DNA from: Stutzerimonas stutzeri TS44
Lineage (GTDB): Bacteria > Pseudomonadota > Gammaproteobacteria > Pseudomonadales > Pseudomonadaceae
Length of the DNA: 64,000 nt
NCBI GenBank assembly: GCA_000263395.1
Contig: AJXE01000004.1
Coordinates: forward strand, 142,248-206,247
Reading direction: 5' to 3'
Shown here piece by piece: positions 48,330-56,231 of this stretch. Position 1 is the first letter of the stretch. Every line of letters starts with the position of its first letter. The position numbers and the translations under genes are program-made. Under the pieces are notes generated by a model. It made no database searches and was not told the DNA's origin. It saw only the letters and a program-made list of their open reading frames with translations.

Positions 48330-49736
48330 TCAAAGGTGATTGCCTTTGCTGCTATGCGGCTTGCCGGGGAACTCCATATAAAAGGCCGTTACGCCACCTG
48401 CAGAGGTACACCAGATTCTCCCGTTATGGGCTTCAACGATGGATCTAGTGATTGCCAAACCGAGGCCAGCGTTGCTTGGGTTGCCCTCACGCCGTGCTGG
48501 ATCGACCCGATAGAAACGATGGAAAAGTTTTTCCAGATGTTCTGGTTTGATCGTCCCGCCGGGATTCTCGACGCTAAGGACGACCGTCTCTTCCGTCTCA
48601 CGAATCGTTACAGAGATGTTTTCCCCGGTCGGGGTATAGCGCAGCGCATTGGATAACAAGTTGGAGAGCGCTCTATTGAGCATCAACTTATCTCCCAGCA
48701 CCTCGCCTCTGCCTGAAGCTGAGAGGTGTATACCGCGCTCTTCGGCCAATAGGTGGTAATACTCAAGCAGCTTGGAAACTAATCTCGAAAGTTCGATAGT
48801 GCTTTGTTCTGGAATTATCAATCCGTTGTCAGATTTTGCTAGAAAAAGCATGTCATCAATCATGCGTGACATTCGCTTAAATTCTTCCAGATTGGAGTAG
48901 AGGTTATCCTCGTAAGCATCAAGGTCCCGCTTTCGGGTGAGCACTACCTCGGTGTGGGTCATCAGATTGCTGACAGGGGTTCGCAGTTCATGGGCGATGT
49001 CAGCCGAGAAATTGGACAGCCGTACGAAGGCATCTTCCAGGCGGCCCAGCATCGCATTGAAGGACAGAACGAGCTGCTGCAGCTCTAGTGGTACTGGCTC
49101 TAGCGGAATTCGCTCCTGTAACGACCGGGCTGACATTGATGTTGCGAGGTGGGTCACTTGCCGAAGAGGTCTTAACCCGCTTCGAACAACGACCCAGCCT
49201 AGAGCGGCACTGATCAGGGCGCTGATTACTAGCCCGGCAATGAACCATCGCTGCAGGGTCTCGAAGAAGTGCGCATGGCTCGTGACATCGAGAATCAACA
49301 GAGCTGTGAGGGGTTCGGACTTGTCTGCCACGGAAATTTGCGCAGTCATCCCTCGATACAGGTGTCCTGCATTCTGCCATTCCCACATGCTTTGCTCTTC
49401 CGCATGCCTGAAGCTTTCCGGGACATCGGCTGCCTTGGGATCGGAAAAAAGCACCCTGCCATCACCGCTCAGGATGGTCGCCGCCAGATCATGATGGGCA
49501 CCGAGCAGCGCTCGTAACTGCGGCAGTTCCTCGGTGAGGCTTGCGTCGCTGCGTGCGTTATTAAGGATGTGTCGGGTCGATTCGAGCTTCTCGACCAGGG
49601 CCTGTCGATCCAGCACTTCGAAGTGGTGCTGGCTGAGCACGTTGAAACTCAGGCCGGCCATCGTCAGAACCACCACCACTACTGACATGAACATCAGGCT
49701 CATGCGGGCGGTCAGCGAAAGGTGGCGCACGCTCAT
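48330..49736 (-). CDS. copS: Copper sensor histidine kinase CopS
   Basis: A 468-residue membrane sensor kinase of the CopS/CusS type. Two membrane segments (about residues 12-34 and 165-187) flank a periplasmic sensor domain. Then come HAMP, HisKA ([21 protein letters not shown] is the region) and the ATPase domain with [19 protein letters not shown] and [14 protein letters not shown]. Start [12 protein letters not shown] overlaps the copR stop by four bases; the longer open frame upstream runs into copR and is not used. It senses periplasmic copper and phosphorylates CopR. Confidence 0.92.
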   Translation of the reverse strand: MSVRHLSLTARMSLMFMSVVVVVLTMAGLSFNVLSQHHFEVLDRQALVEKLESTRHILNNARSDASLTEELPQLRALLGAHHDLAATILSGDGRVLFSDPKAADVPESFRHAEEQSMWEWQNAGHLYRGMTAQISVADKSEPLTALLILDVTSHAHFFETLQRWFIAGLVISALISAALGWVVVRSGLRPLRQVTHLATSMSARSLQERIPLEPVPLELQQLVLSFNAMLGRLEDAFVRLSNFSADIAHELRTPVSNLMTHTEVVLTRKRDLDAYEDNLYSNLEEFKRMSRMIDDMLFLAKSDNGLIIPEQSTIELSRLVSKLLEYYHLLAEERGIHLSASGRGEVLGDKLMLNRALSNLLSNALRYTPTGENISVTIRETEETVVLSVENPGGTIKPEHLEKLFHRFYRVDPARREGNPSNAGLGLAITRSIVEAHNGRIWCTSAGGVTAFYMEFPGKPHSSKGNHL

Positions 49737-50410
49737 TCCGGCGCATCCATCATATAGCCCATGCCGCGCACGGTCTGAATCAGCTTGGGCTCGAAGTCGT
49801 CGTCTATTTTTGCGCGCACACGGCGCACCGCGACCTCGATGACATTGGTGTCGCTGTCGAAGTTCATATCCCATACCTGAGAGGCAATCAGGGATTTCGG
49901 CAGCACCTCGCCGCGCCGGCGCATCAGCAATTCCAGCAGTGCAAATTCCTTGGCGGTCAGGTCGATCCGCTTGCCGGCACGGATGGCGCGGCGTTTCAGC
50001 AGGTCCACTTCGAGATCAGCAATTTTCAGGGTGGTCTGGGTAGGGGAGCCATTGCCCCTGCGAAGCAAGGTCCTGACCCTTGCCAGAAGCTCGGAGAAAG
50101 CGAACGGCTTGATCAGGTAGTCGTCCGCGCCCAGCTCAAGGCCTTTGACGCGGTCTTCCACGCCATCACGGGCGGTCAGGAACAACACCGGCATGTCTTT
50201 CCCGGCTGCCCTGACCATGCGCAGCACCTCCCACCCATCCAGCCCGGGCATCATCACGTCCAGAATCAGCAGGTCATAGGTTTCACTCAACGCGTACTGA
50301 AGCGCATCTGTCCCGGTCATGACCCGGTCAACAGTGAATCCGGCTTCAGTCAGGCCTTGTTGCAGATACGCCCCGGTTTTGGGTTCGTCTTCAGCTACCA
50401 GTAATTTCAT
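49733..50410 (-). CDS. copR: Copper response regulator CopR
   Basis: A 225-residue OmpR-type regulator with a receiver (phospho-acceptor Asp 51 in [26 protein letters not shown]) and a C-terminal winged helix ([15 protein letters not shown], then [15 protein letters not shown]). It is the likely reader of the TTACAnnnnTGTAA palindromes. The ATG at 50410 is chosen since the receiver begins MKLLVAEDE; 14 upstream residues in the longer frame look non-coding. The stop overlaps copS. Confidence 0.94.
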   Translation of the reverse strand: MKLLVAEDEPKTGAYLQQGLTEAGFTVDRVMTGTDALQYALSETYDLLILDVMMPGLDGWEVLRMVRAAGKDMPVLFLTARDGVEDRVKGLELGADDYLIKPFAFSELLARVRTLLRRGNGSPTQTTLKIADLEVDLLKRRAIRAGKRIDLTAKEFALLELLMRRRGEVLPKSLIASQVWDMNFDSDTNVIEVAVRRVRAKIDDDFEPKLIQTVRGMGYMMDAPE

Positions 50411-50473
50411 GCGTACAGACTCCGAAACTCGACAGCCTGAGTGTGCAGGCAATTAGTGCCCTCAACCAGAAGC

Positions 50474-50487
50474 TTACAAAAATGTAA
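50474..50487 (+). promoter_or_regulatory. CopR-type box 3
   Basis: TTACAAAAATGTAA. Rightward, TAGAGT at 50522-50527 is centred exactly 44 bases from the box centre. Leftward, toward copR, the hexamer at the same spacing (CAGGCT) is a poor -10. It therefore points best at the small transcript to the right, though it may also autoregulate copRS. Confidence 0.7.
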
Positions 50488-50533
50488 CGCCCGCTTCAGG
50501 TTGCCGACAGAACAGGGCGTTTAGAGTTTGCAG

Positions 50534-50648
50534 GGTATCGGTTGTGCTCACGATCCGGTGTGGCTCCGCACGGCGTTATGGCGAGTAGATTTTTTAGGCC
50601 CTCCTCATTGCTCCTTGGCCTTCACGGCGCCTTCGGGCGCCTTTTTTT
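50534..50648 (+). ncRNA. Candidate copper-induced small RNA
   Basis: Predicted from box 3, the -10 element TAGAGT at 50522-50527 and the intrinsic terminator at 50626-50648. The 5' end is estimated about 7 bases after the -10. The roughly 115-nt transcript would end in a GGCGCC-TTCG-GGCGCC hairpin plus seven Us, as in Hfq-type small RNAs. No protein-coding gene of normal size fits between. No expression evidence is available. Confidence 0.4.
50626..50648 (+). terminator. Strong orphan intrinsic terminator
   Basis: GGCGCC, tetraloop TTCG, GGCGCC, then seven Ts: a textbook terminator, plus strand only. No plus-strand gene lies upstream of it for more than 8 kb except the candidate small RNA. 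Confidence 0.88.
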
Positions 50649-50684
50649 CTGCTTGCGCCTTTTGCTAAAGAGGCGGGCCGAACG

Positions 50685-50698
50685 TTACACAAATGTAA
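50685..50698 (+). promoter_or_regulatory. CopR-type box 4 (cupredoxin promoter)
   Basis: TTACACAAATGTAA with a -10-like TACTCT at 50733-50738, centres 44 bases apart. The cupredoxin ATG is at 50775. Confidence 0.78.
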
Positions 50699-50774
50699 TT
50701 TCAGGGTAAGCCAGCCGGCAGGTCAGCCGTCCTACTCTTGGGTACTCCTCAATCACTTGAATGAGCTCCAGCCA

Positions 50775-51299
50775 ATGAAAATTTATTCTCTTTCCCTTTT
50801 TTCCGCACTGGGTTTGGTTTTCAGCACGACTGCTGCAATGGCCGCCCCTGGCCATAGTCATGCGCTCGACTTTGGACAGCCGGGCGACGCGCAGGCGGTG
50901 GATCGCACCATTGAGGTACGAATGAGCGATAACGTCTTTGCGCTTGAGACGATTGAAGTCAAGGCGGGTGAGACGGTCCGTTTCGTGTTGCATAACGACG
51001 GAGCCCTGCTGCATGAATTCAACCTCGGCTACTCGGACACCCATGCCGCGCACGAGCAGGAAATGATTGCGATGTTTCGCAGCGGCATGCTTACCCCGAC
51101 AGGTGCTCATGACATGAGTCATATGGCGGGTGAAATGGATGGCGGGATGACACACGACGATCCGAACAGTGTTCTGATCGAACCCGGCGCCCGCGAAGAG
51201 TTGATCTGGACGTTCTCGAAAACAAAGAATCTGGAGTTTGCTTGCAATATTCCGGGACACTATCAAGCGGGAATGGTCGGCAAGGTAGAGATACGTTAA
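50775..51299 (+). CDS. Periplasmic cupredoxin (CopI-like)
   Basis: A 174-residue precursor with a signal peptide (about residues 1-23, ending AMA) and a plastocyanin-like domain. Likely copper ligands are the His in LLHEFNLGY and the Cys, His and Met of ACNIPGHYQAGM. A Met/His-rich insertion (MFRSGMLTPTGAHDMSHMAGEMDGG) lies between. The family occurs in copper-resistance clusters as CopI-type proteins that protect or buffer periplasmic copper. ATG 50775 is chosen; the frame opens six codons earlier. Behind box 4. Confidence 0.88.
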   Translation: MKIYSLSLFSALGLVFSTTAAMAAPGHSHALDFGQPGDAQAVDRTIEVRMSDNVFALETIEVKAGETVRFVLHNDGALLHEFNLGYSDTHAAHEQEMIAMFRSGMLTPTGAHDMSHMAGEMDGGMTHDDPNSVLIEPGAREELIWTFSKTKNLEFACNIPGHYQAGMVGKVEIR

Positions 51300-51319
51300 G
51301 CGCCTAACGTAAAAGTACT

Positions 51320-51340
51320 GCCCCGCTTAATGAGTGGGGC
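51320..51340 (+). terminator. Possible terminator after the cupredoxin gene
   Basis: An eight-pair stem GCCCCGCT/AGTGGGGC (one G-U pair) with loop TAATG lies 20 bases after the stop. The following sequence is only moderately T-rich, so read-through to copA is possible. Confidence 0.4.
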
Positions 51341-51483
51341 ATGGTTGTTATCTTGTAAGTTCGCTTATCAGGACTGATCAGCAAGTTTTTTGAGTTACTG
51401 CGTGCTTTAAATATTCATCAGGGCGCCACAAGCCCGAAGCTGGATTAAAACTACCAGCTCATCTAATAATTGGATGAAGAAAT

Positions 51484-53301
51484 ATGCATAGAAAACCCAC
51501 AAGGCGGACCTTCATCAAAGGGTTAGCCGCAACTGGAATACTTGGTGGCTTGGGCATGTGGCGCGTGCCGGTTTGGGCGGTCACTAGCCCAGGACAAGCT
51601 AACGTGCTGACCGGTAACGACTTTGATCTGTTCATTGGTGAGGTTCCAGTAAACATAACGGGTGCGGCCCGCACCGCAATGACTATCAATGGTTCACTTC
51701 CAGGGCCGATCCTGCGCTGGCGGGAAGGAGATACAGTCACTCTTCGGGTTCGCAATCGTTTGCAGGAGGATACGTCCATTCACTGGCACGGCATTATCCT
51801 GCCGGCCAACATGGACGGTGTGCCTGGCTTGAGCTTCCATGGCATCGCTCCGGACGGCATGTACGAGTACAAATTTGATGTCAACCAGAATGGTACCTAT
51901 TGGTACCACAGCCATTCGGGCCTCCAAGAACAGGCCGGAGTTTATGGTGCCTTGGTGATCGATGCGAAAGATCCCGAACCTTTCAGCTACGATCGTGACT
52001 ACGTGGTGCTGTTGAGCGACTGGACCGACGAGAATCCGGATCGGGTCCTGGCAAAGTTGAAGAAGCAATCGGACTATTACAACTATCACAAACGCACCGT
52101 CGGTGACTTCATTGATGACGTGAGCGAGATGGGATGGTCCGCTGCTATTGCCGACCGCAAGATGTGGGCCGAGATGAAGATGAGCCCTACGGATCTTGCC
52201 GACGTCAGTGGCTACACATACACCTACCTCATGAACGGCCAGGCGCCGGACGGCAACTGGACGGGCATCTTCAAGCCGGGCGAAAAAATTCGACTGCGTT
52301 TCATTAATGCTGCAGCCATGACCTACTTCGATGTCCGTATTCCTGGTCTGAAGATGACGGTGGTTGCGGCTGATGGGCAGTACGTCAAACCGGTCAGTGT
52401 CGATGAGTTCCGCATCGCCGTGGCCGAAACCTACGACGTCATCGTCGAACCCGAAAACGAGCAGGCTTACACCATCTTCGCGCAATCCATGGATCGTACC
52501 GGCTATTCCAGGGGCACCTTGGCGGTTCGCGAAGGGCTGAGCGCGCCTGTCCCAGAGGTCGACCCTCGTCCGCTTATCTCAATGGCCGACATGGGCATGG
52601 ATCACGGCAGCATGGATGGCATGGAGCATGGCTCTATGCAGAGCGGGATGGCCTCTATGGCCGGTATGGATCACAGCAAGATGGCAGGCATGGACCACAG
52701 CCAAATGGCAGGCATGAGCCATGGCAGCATGTCCGGTATGGATCACAGCCAAATGGCGGGGATGGACCATGGCACGATGCAGTCGCACCCGGCTTCCGAA
52801 ACCAATAACCCTTTAGTTGACATGCAGACCATGACGCCGGCGCCAAATCTGAGCGACCCGGGAATCGGCCTGCGTGACAACGGGCGTCAAGTCCTCACTT
52901 ACTCTGATCTTCGCAGCACCTTCCTCGATCCGGACGGCCGCGATCCGAGCCGCACCATTGAACTGCACCTCACCGGGCACATGGAGAAGTTTTCTTGGTC
53001 GTTCGACGGTATCAAGTTCTCTGATGCTGAACCGCTGCGACTCAAGTATGGCGAGCGTGTTCGTATCACTTTGGTCAACGACACGATGATGACCCACCCA
53101 ATTCACCTGCATGGCATGTGGAGTGATCTTGAAGACGAGAACGGCAACTTTCTGGTGCGCAAACACACCATCGACATCCCGCCGGGCTCGAAACGTAGTT
53201 ATCGCGTGACGGCCGATGCATTGGGGCGTTGGGCTTACCACTGCCACCTGTTGCTTCACATGGAAATGGGCATGTTCCGTGAAGTTCGTGTGGACGAGTA
53301 G
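51484..53301 (+). CDS. copA: Multicopper oxidase CopA (PcoA-like)
   Basis: A 605-residue periplasmic oxidase exported by Tat (RRTFIKG at residues 7-13), thought to oxidise Cu(I). Copper sites: HWHG (His 100, His 102), YWYHSHSG (His 142, His 144), HPIHLHG (His 538, 541, 543) and the C-terminal YHCHLLLHMEMGM. Between the second and third cupredoxin domains (about residues 365-440) are tandem MDHSxMAGM repeats that bind extra copper. The gene starts copA-(His/Met protein)-copB. No clear CopR box precedes it; transcription may come through from the cupredoxin gene. Confidence 0.96.
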   Translation: MHRKPTRRTFIKGLAATGILGGLGMWRVPVWAVTSPGQANVLTGNDFDLFIGEVPVNITGAARTAMTINGSLPGPILRWREGDTVTLRVRNRLQEDTSIHWHGIILPANMDGVPGLSFHGIAPDGMYEYKFDVNQNGTYWYHSHSGLQEQAGVYGALVIDAKDPEPFSYDRDYVVLLSDWTDENPDRVLAKLKKQSDYYNYHKRTVGDFIDDVSEMGWSAAIADRKMWAEMKMSPTDLADVSGYTYTYLMNGQAPDGNWTGIFKPGEKIRLRFINAAAMTYFDVRIPGLKMTVVAADGQYVKPVSVDEFRIAVAETYDVIVEPENEQAYTIFAQSMDRTGYSRGTLAVREGLSAPVPEVDPRPLISMADMGMDHGSMDGMEHGSMQSGMASMAGMDHSKMAGMDHSQMAGMSHGSMSGMDHSQMAGMDHGTMQSHPASETNNPLVDMQTMTPAPNLSDPGIGLRDNGRQVLTYSDLRSTFLDPDGRDPSRTIELHLTGHMEKFSWSFDGIKFSDAEPLRLKYGERVRITLVNDTMMTHPIHLHGMWSDLEDENGNFLVRKHTIDIPPGSKRSYRVTADALGRWAYHCHLLLHMEMGMFREVRVDE

Positions 53302-53313
53302 AGGAGAGATTCA

Positions 53314-53622
53314 ATGAGCAATTTGCTGAAACGAAAAGCGCTGTTTGGTGGTGTCGCCGTGCTGAGCCTGATAGCCACCTTGTACGTCCCTACCTCGATG
53401 GCAAATCAAGATCACAACGAGCATGCCCAGCACTCGGCTGAAACGCACAAGGGTGCTGGTGGCAAAGCGGCTCCTGCGTCGCAAGAAAAGACATCCCAGA
53501 TGAAGCAAATGGACCATGGCGCTATGGATCACGGTTCCATGAATCATGATGGGATGGATCATAAAAAAATGATGGGTGGGCATGGCGGCAAAGCCGAGGC
53601 AGGTTCGAACCATGACCACTAG
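53314..53622 (+). CDS. Small His/Met-rich periplasmic protein
   Basis: A 102-residue secreted protein with an N-terminal signal (about residues 1-30, [20 protein letters not shown]). The mature part is rich in Asp, His and Met, ending in MDHGAM and MDHGSM units and a HGG...NHDH tail. The pattern indicates copper binding through Met and His. It lies 12 bases after copA, and its TAG overlaps the start of copB, so the three are coupled. I do not recognise a named family; small MDHG-rich proteins occur in other cop operons. Confidence 0.8.
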   Translation: MSNLLKRKALFGGVAVLSLIATLYVPTSMANQDHNEHAQHSAETHKGAGGKAAPASQEKTSQMKQMDHGAMDHGSMNHDGMDHKKMMGGHGGKAEAGSNHDH

Positions 53623-54667
53623 GATCACGCGTCCTTCGTTCATAGCGCTGGCTGTATCGCTGAGCGCCCTCAGCGGTGGTTTCACCGCAGCTGCTGAAAT
53701 GGACCATTCCGCGATGGTCCATGGCTCCATGCCCATGGACCATAGCCAGATGAATCATGGCTCTGCACCGAGCGCAATGGGAGGCATGGATCATAGCCAG
53801 CCAACCAGGGTGCGAACGTCGCAGAACCAGACTCCTGCGGCTGATCACAGCAAGATGGATCACGGCGCCATGCAAGGGCAAATGGGTGAGATGGATCATA
53901 GCGCCATGGATCATTCCAAGATGAACCATGGCTCCGCTGACGTTGCGAGAGCGACCAGTCGTACGCCCATTCCGGTTCTTACGGACGCCGACCGGAAGGC
54001 GGCGTTTCCGCCGCTGCCCGGCCATCAGGTACATGACAGCGCCATCAATGGCTTTTTTCTTCTTGATCAGCTTGAGTATCAGGATGCGAATGACGGTAGC
54101 GCCCTTGCTTGGGACGCCTCCGGCTGGCTTGGCGGCGATATCAACCGGGTCTGGTTTCGCTCGGAGGGGGAGCGCACCAACGGCGTTACTGAGGATGCCG
54201 AACTGCAGCTACTTTACGGGCGCTCGATCGGACCCTGGTGGGATGTGGTTGCTGGCGTCCGCCAGGATTTTAAGCCGGACTCACCACAGACGTGGGCGGC
54301 GTTTGGCGCGCAGGGGTTGGCGCTCTATGCTTTCGAAGCAGAAGCTACCGCATTTATTGGTGAGAATGGCCAGACCGCAGCTCGCCTCGAGGGTGAGTAC
54401 GATATTTTGCTTACCAACCGGCTGATTCTTCAGCCGACAGCCGAGGTGAACTTCTACGGTAAGAACGACCCAGAACGAGGCGTAGGGTCGGGGCTGGCCA
54501 ATACCGAACTTGGTTTGCGTCTGCGCTATGAAATCGTCCGGCAGTTCGCGCCCTATATCGGTGTTTCCTGGAGCCGCTCCTATGGCAACACTGCAGACCT
54601 GGTGCGTGAGGGGGACGGGGATGTTTCAGAGGCGCGCTTTGTCGCTGGCATCCGGGTATGGTTTTGA
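53612..54667 (+). CDS. copB: Outer-membrane copper resistance protein CopB
   Basis: A 351-residue protein with a signal peptide (about residues 1-27) and an N-terminal segment of MDHSxM/NHGS repeats (about residues 29-110). A C-terminal beta-barrel-like domain follows ([41 protein letters not shown] and the last residues [11 protein letters not shown]). The aromatic C-terminus is typical of outer-membrane barrels. ATG 53612 lies inside the end of the preceding gene. Confidence 0.93.
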   Translation: MTTRITRPSFIALAVSLSALSGGFTAAAEMDHSAMVHGSMPMDHSQMNHGSAPSAMGGMDHSQPTRVRTSQNQTPAADHSKMDHGAMQGQMGEMDHSAMDHSKMNHGSADVARATSRTPIPVLTDADRKAAFPPLPGHQVHDSAINGFFLLDQLEYQDANDGSALAWDASGWLGGDINRVWFRSEGERTNGVTEDAELQLLYGRSIGPWWDVVAGVRQDFKPDSPQTWAAFGAQGLALYAFEAEATAFIGENGQTAARLEGEYDILLTNRLILQPTAEVNFYGKNDPERGVGSGLANTELGLRLRYEIVRQFAPYIGVSWSRSYGNTADLVREGDGDVSEARFVAGIRVWF

Positions 54668-54804
54668 GTCAGAGAGGACGAAGACAGTTATAAGCTAGGA
54701 GGCAGAGGGCACTGTCGGTAACGCTGAAGTTTTAGCCGGAGGCGACGTCGGTGCTCTTGATGCCCATTCCCCGTAGTGCATGCTTCGCCCGCGAAGGCGC
54801 ACGA

Positions 54805-54833
54805 ATGTTCCATTGATGCCCCCCATGGAACAT
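54805..54833. repeat. Nine-base perfect inverted repeat
   Basis: ATGTTCCAT and ATGGAACAT flank an 11-base loop in the gene-poor stretch after copB. Confidence 0.85.
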
Positions 54834-54883
54834 CCACGTGCCGGAGTTGAGTAGTAAATCGCTTATCCGTGTTCGCATTGGTA

Positions 54884-54903
54884 AACGCATCTTCAGATGC
54901 GTT
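54884..54903. repeat. Eight-base perfect hairpin with tetraloop
   Basis: AACGCATC and GATGCGTT flank TTCA, a stable hairpin form, with no T-run after it. Confidence 0.85.
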
Positions 54904-55231
54904 AGATGCCGCTTAGCACCAAGGCTCGTCGATACTGAACTGTGCCAAACGCTATACCCGGCAGCCTTGACCAGATCAAAGCCACCGGTATGTCTGTTTG
55001 AGGCATGAGTGACGAGTAAATTTGAGGCATGGTTGCTTTCCTGCAAGCTGTCGAAATGGGCGCTGAGCAAGATCAGGCTCTACCGTTATCGGTCACTGGC
55101 TCACCAAGCGCACTGACTTCATCGGGATCGCCGCTGTCTGGCACGCTAGATATGGATGTAGGCGGAGTTTTGCATGTCTGCAAGGTGATTGGCATGTATA
55201 CAGCGTGACGCTGGTCAGGTAGCTGCCGTGT

Positions 55232-55252
55232 TACCACTAGCCGGTAGTGGTA
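55232..55252. repeat. Eight-base perfect hairpin
   Basis: TACCACTA and TAGTGGTA flank GCCGG. A smaller repeat CAGCG/CGCTG sits just upstream at 55201-55213. Confidence 0.8.
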
Positions 55253-55360
55253 TCACAGCTTTCAATGCCCCTGACCCGCATTGTTGGACGCGATACATAA
55301 AGTCGGCTGAAAGCTCAGCGATAGGTGGGTTATCTCTCTGGTATATAGCGTAATCATATG

Positions 55361-55382
55361 CGAGCGGCCTTCATGCCGCTCG
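55361..55382. repeat. Eight-base hairpin downstream of the DUF2790 gene
   Basis: CGAGCGGC and GCCGCTCG flank CTTCAT, 20 bases after the DUF2790 stop on the minus strand. It could help terminate that gene although no T-run follows. Confidence 0.6.
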
Positions 55383-55402
55383 ACAGTTGAACGCTCCTTG
55401 TG

Positions 55403-55732
55403 TTATCCCGGGCAGTTAGTTCCAGCTACATGATATTCAAGAATATTTAAGTTGCCCTTGGAGTCCTCGTAAGTCATCTGTGCTGGTATCACCTCATTGC
55501 AAGTTATGTCAGTTCGTGTGGTTTGGATGACTTTGGCAATGTCTAGCTCCATTCCATAACGATAGTGCACTACTTTTGGTGGATTCTTTCCGGTGGAGAT
55601 GGCGTATTCCTGCATCGCCTTTTCGTTTGCGCGAATCATTTCTCCATAAGTGCTATCCGAACTACCTCCAGCCATGGTCAGCGAAGTTACCGTCATCAAT
55701 GATAATGCGGCCATGATTCTGCCAGTGTTCAT
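55403..55732 (-). CDS. DUF2790-family small periplasmic protein
   Basis: A 109-residue precursor with a signal peptide (about residues 1-22) and the DUF2790 pattern: HYRYGMELDIAKVIQTT, CNEVIPAQMTYEDSKGNL and a C-terminal second Cys (GTNCPG), so one disulfide is likely. Such small proteins are common in pseudomonads and several are copper-induced; the biochemical role is unknown. CAGGAG lies 6 bases before the ATG. A perfect -10 TATAAT and box 5 lie upstream at the standard spacing. Confidence 0.88.
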   Translation of the reverse strand: MNTGRIMAALSLMTVTSLTMAGGSSDSTYGEMIRANEKAMQEYAISTGKNPPKVVHYRYGMELDIAKVIQTTRTDITCNEVIPAQMTYEDSKGNLNILEYHVAGTNCPG

Positions 55733-55801
55733 GTTCAACTCCTGATTAAAATGTCGCTGGCATTATAAGCTTGGCGGGATTTCAGGTGGATGACTTCAGG
55801 A

Positions 55802-55815
55802 TTACATTGTTGTAA
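55802..55815 (-). promoter_or_regulatory. CopR-type box 5 (DUF2790 promoter)
   Basis: TTACATTGTTGTAA. On the minus strand a perfect -10 TATAAT (55767-55762) is centred exactly 44 bases away. The ATG is at 55732. This is the clearest example of box and -10 in the set. Confidence 0.85.
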
Positions 55816-55930
55816 TTGATTGGTTTGTCCGGCTAATGTTTTTTAAAAAGTTAATATTTAAGAACGCAAGTCTCGTTGCGCCAGATCTCCGTGTTGGATT
55901 TTCGGCATATCAGTATTGCTTTGAAAAAGC

Positions 55931-55944
55931 TGACATCGATGTAA
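55931..55944 (+). promoter_or_regulatory. CopR-type box 7 (variant, before cusCBA)
   Basis: TGACATCGATGTAA has one mismatch to TTACAnnnnTGTAA. AATAAA at 55979-55984 is at the 44-base spacing. It is about 290 bases before the cusC ATG, so a long leader is implied. Confidence 0.55.
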
Positions 55945-56231
55945 TGTCCAGGTCATCTGCATGACAGGCCTGATCTGCAATAAAGCCAGGCAATAAAAAA
56001 CGCTTCTTAATTCGAGGCTCGGATCACTAACGAGCCCATGCTTTTCCTTGTGCCGACTCCGCGTGCTACGGAGCTAGATCTGATGAATATTTTGAGAAAA
56101 GGAAGTGGCTCATTGGTGCACCTTTCGCTCTGCGCGATGAGAGAGAGCCTGGTGGACCTAGCCGAAGCTGGGAAAGGTTTTGGCTTTCGGCGCTGCGATC
56201 AAAGGGGCCGGCATAGCAGAAAGGGGAAGCT

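Larger units (their letters stand above)
50411..50774. other. copR-cupredoxin intergenic region with two copper boxes
   Basis: This 364-base gene-free stretch holds box 3, a candidate promoter and transcript, a strong plus-strand terminator (50626-50648) and box 4. A 14-codon GTG reading frame begins near 50545 but has only a weak ribosome site. No larger gene is present. Confidence 0.75.
54668..55402. other. Gene-poor, hairpin-rich stretch between copB and the DUF2790 gene
   Basis: This 735-base stretch has no convincing gene; open frames at 54732-55070 (minus) and 55029-55208 (plus) have no recognisable product. It does contain several perfect inverted repeats: 54805-54833 (9-base arms, 11-base loop), 54884-54903 (8-base arms, TTCA loop), 55232-55252 (8-base arms, 5-base loop) and 55361-55382 (8-base arms, 6-base loop), plus an 11-base direct repeat TTTGAGGCATG at 54997 and 55021. 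It may be the remnant of a lost mobile element or a structured RNA. Confidence 0.6.
55733..56231. other. AT-rich control region between the DUF2790 and cusC genes
   Basis: This 499-base gap is the most AT-rich part of the island at about 55740-56000. It carries boxes 5 and 7. An open frame of 65 codons at 56038-56235 overlaps the cusC start, resembles no family and has no good ribosome site; I do not call it a gene. Confidence 0.65.

Noticed and set aside
51345..51358. TTGTTATCTTGTAA before copA as a CopR box
   Set aside because: Only the right half fits and no -10 lies at the 44-base spacing.
54732..55070. Minus-strand open frame of 112 codons
   Set aside because: No recognisable domain or ribosome site, and it spans two hairpins; more likely chance reading of structured non-coding DNA.
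55029..55208. Plus-strand open frame of 59 codons (starts MVAFLQAVEMG)
   Set aside because: The GAGG is one base from the ATG and the product resembles nothing I know.
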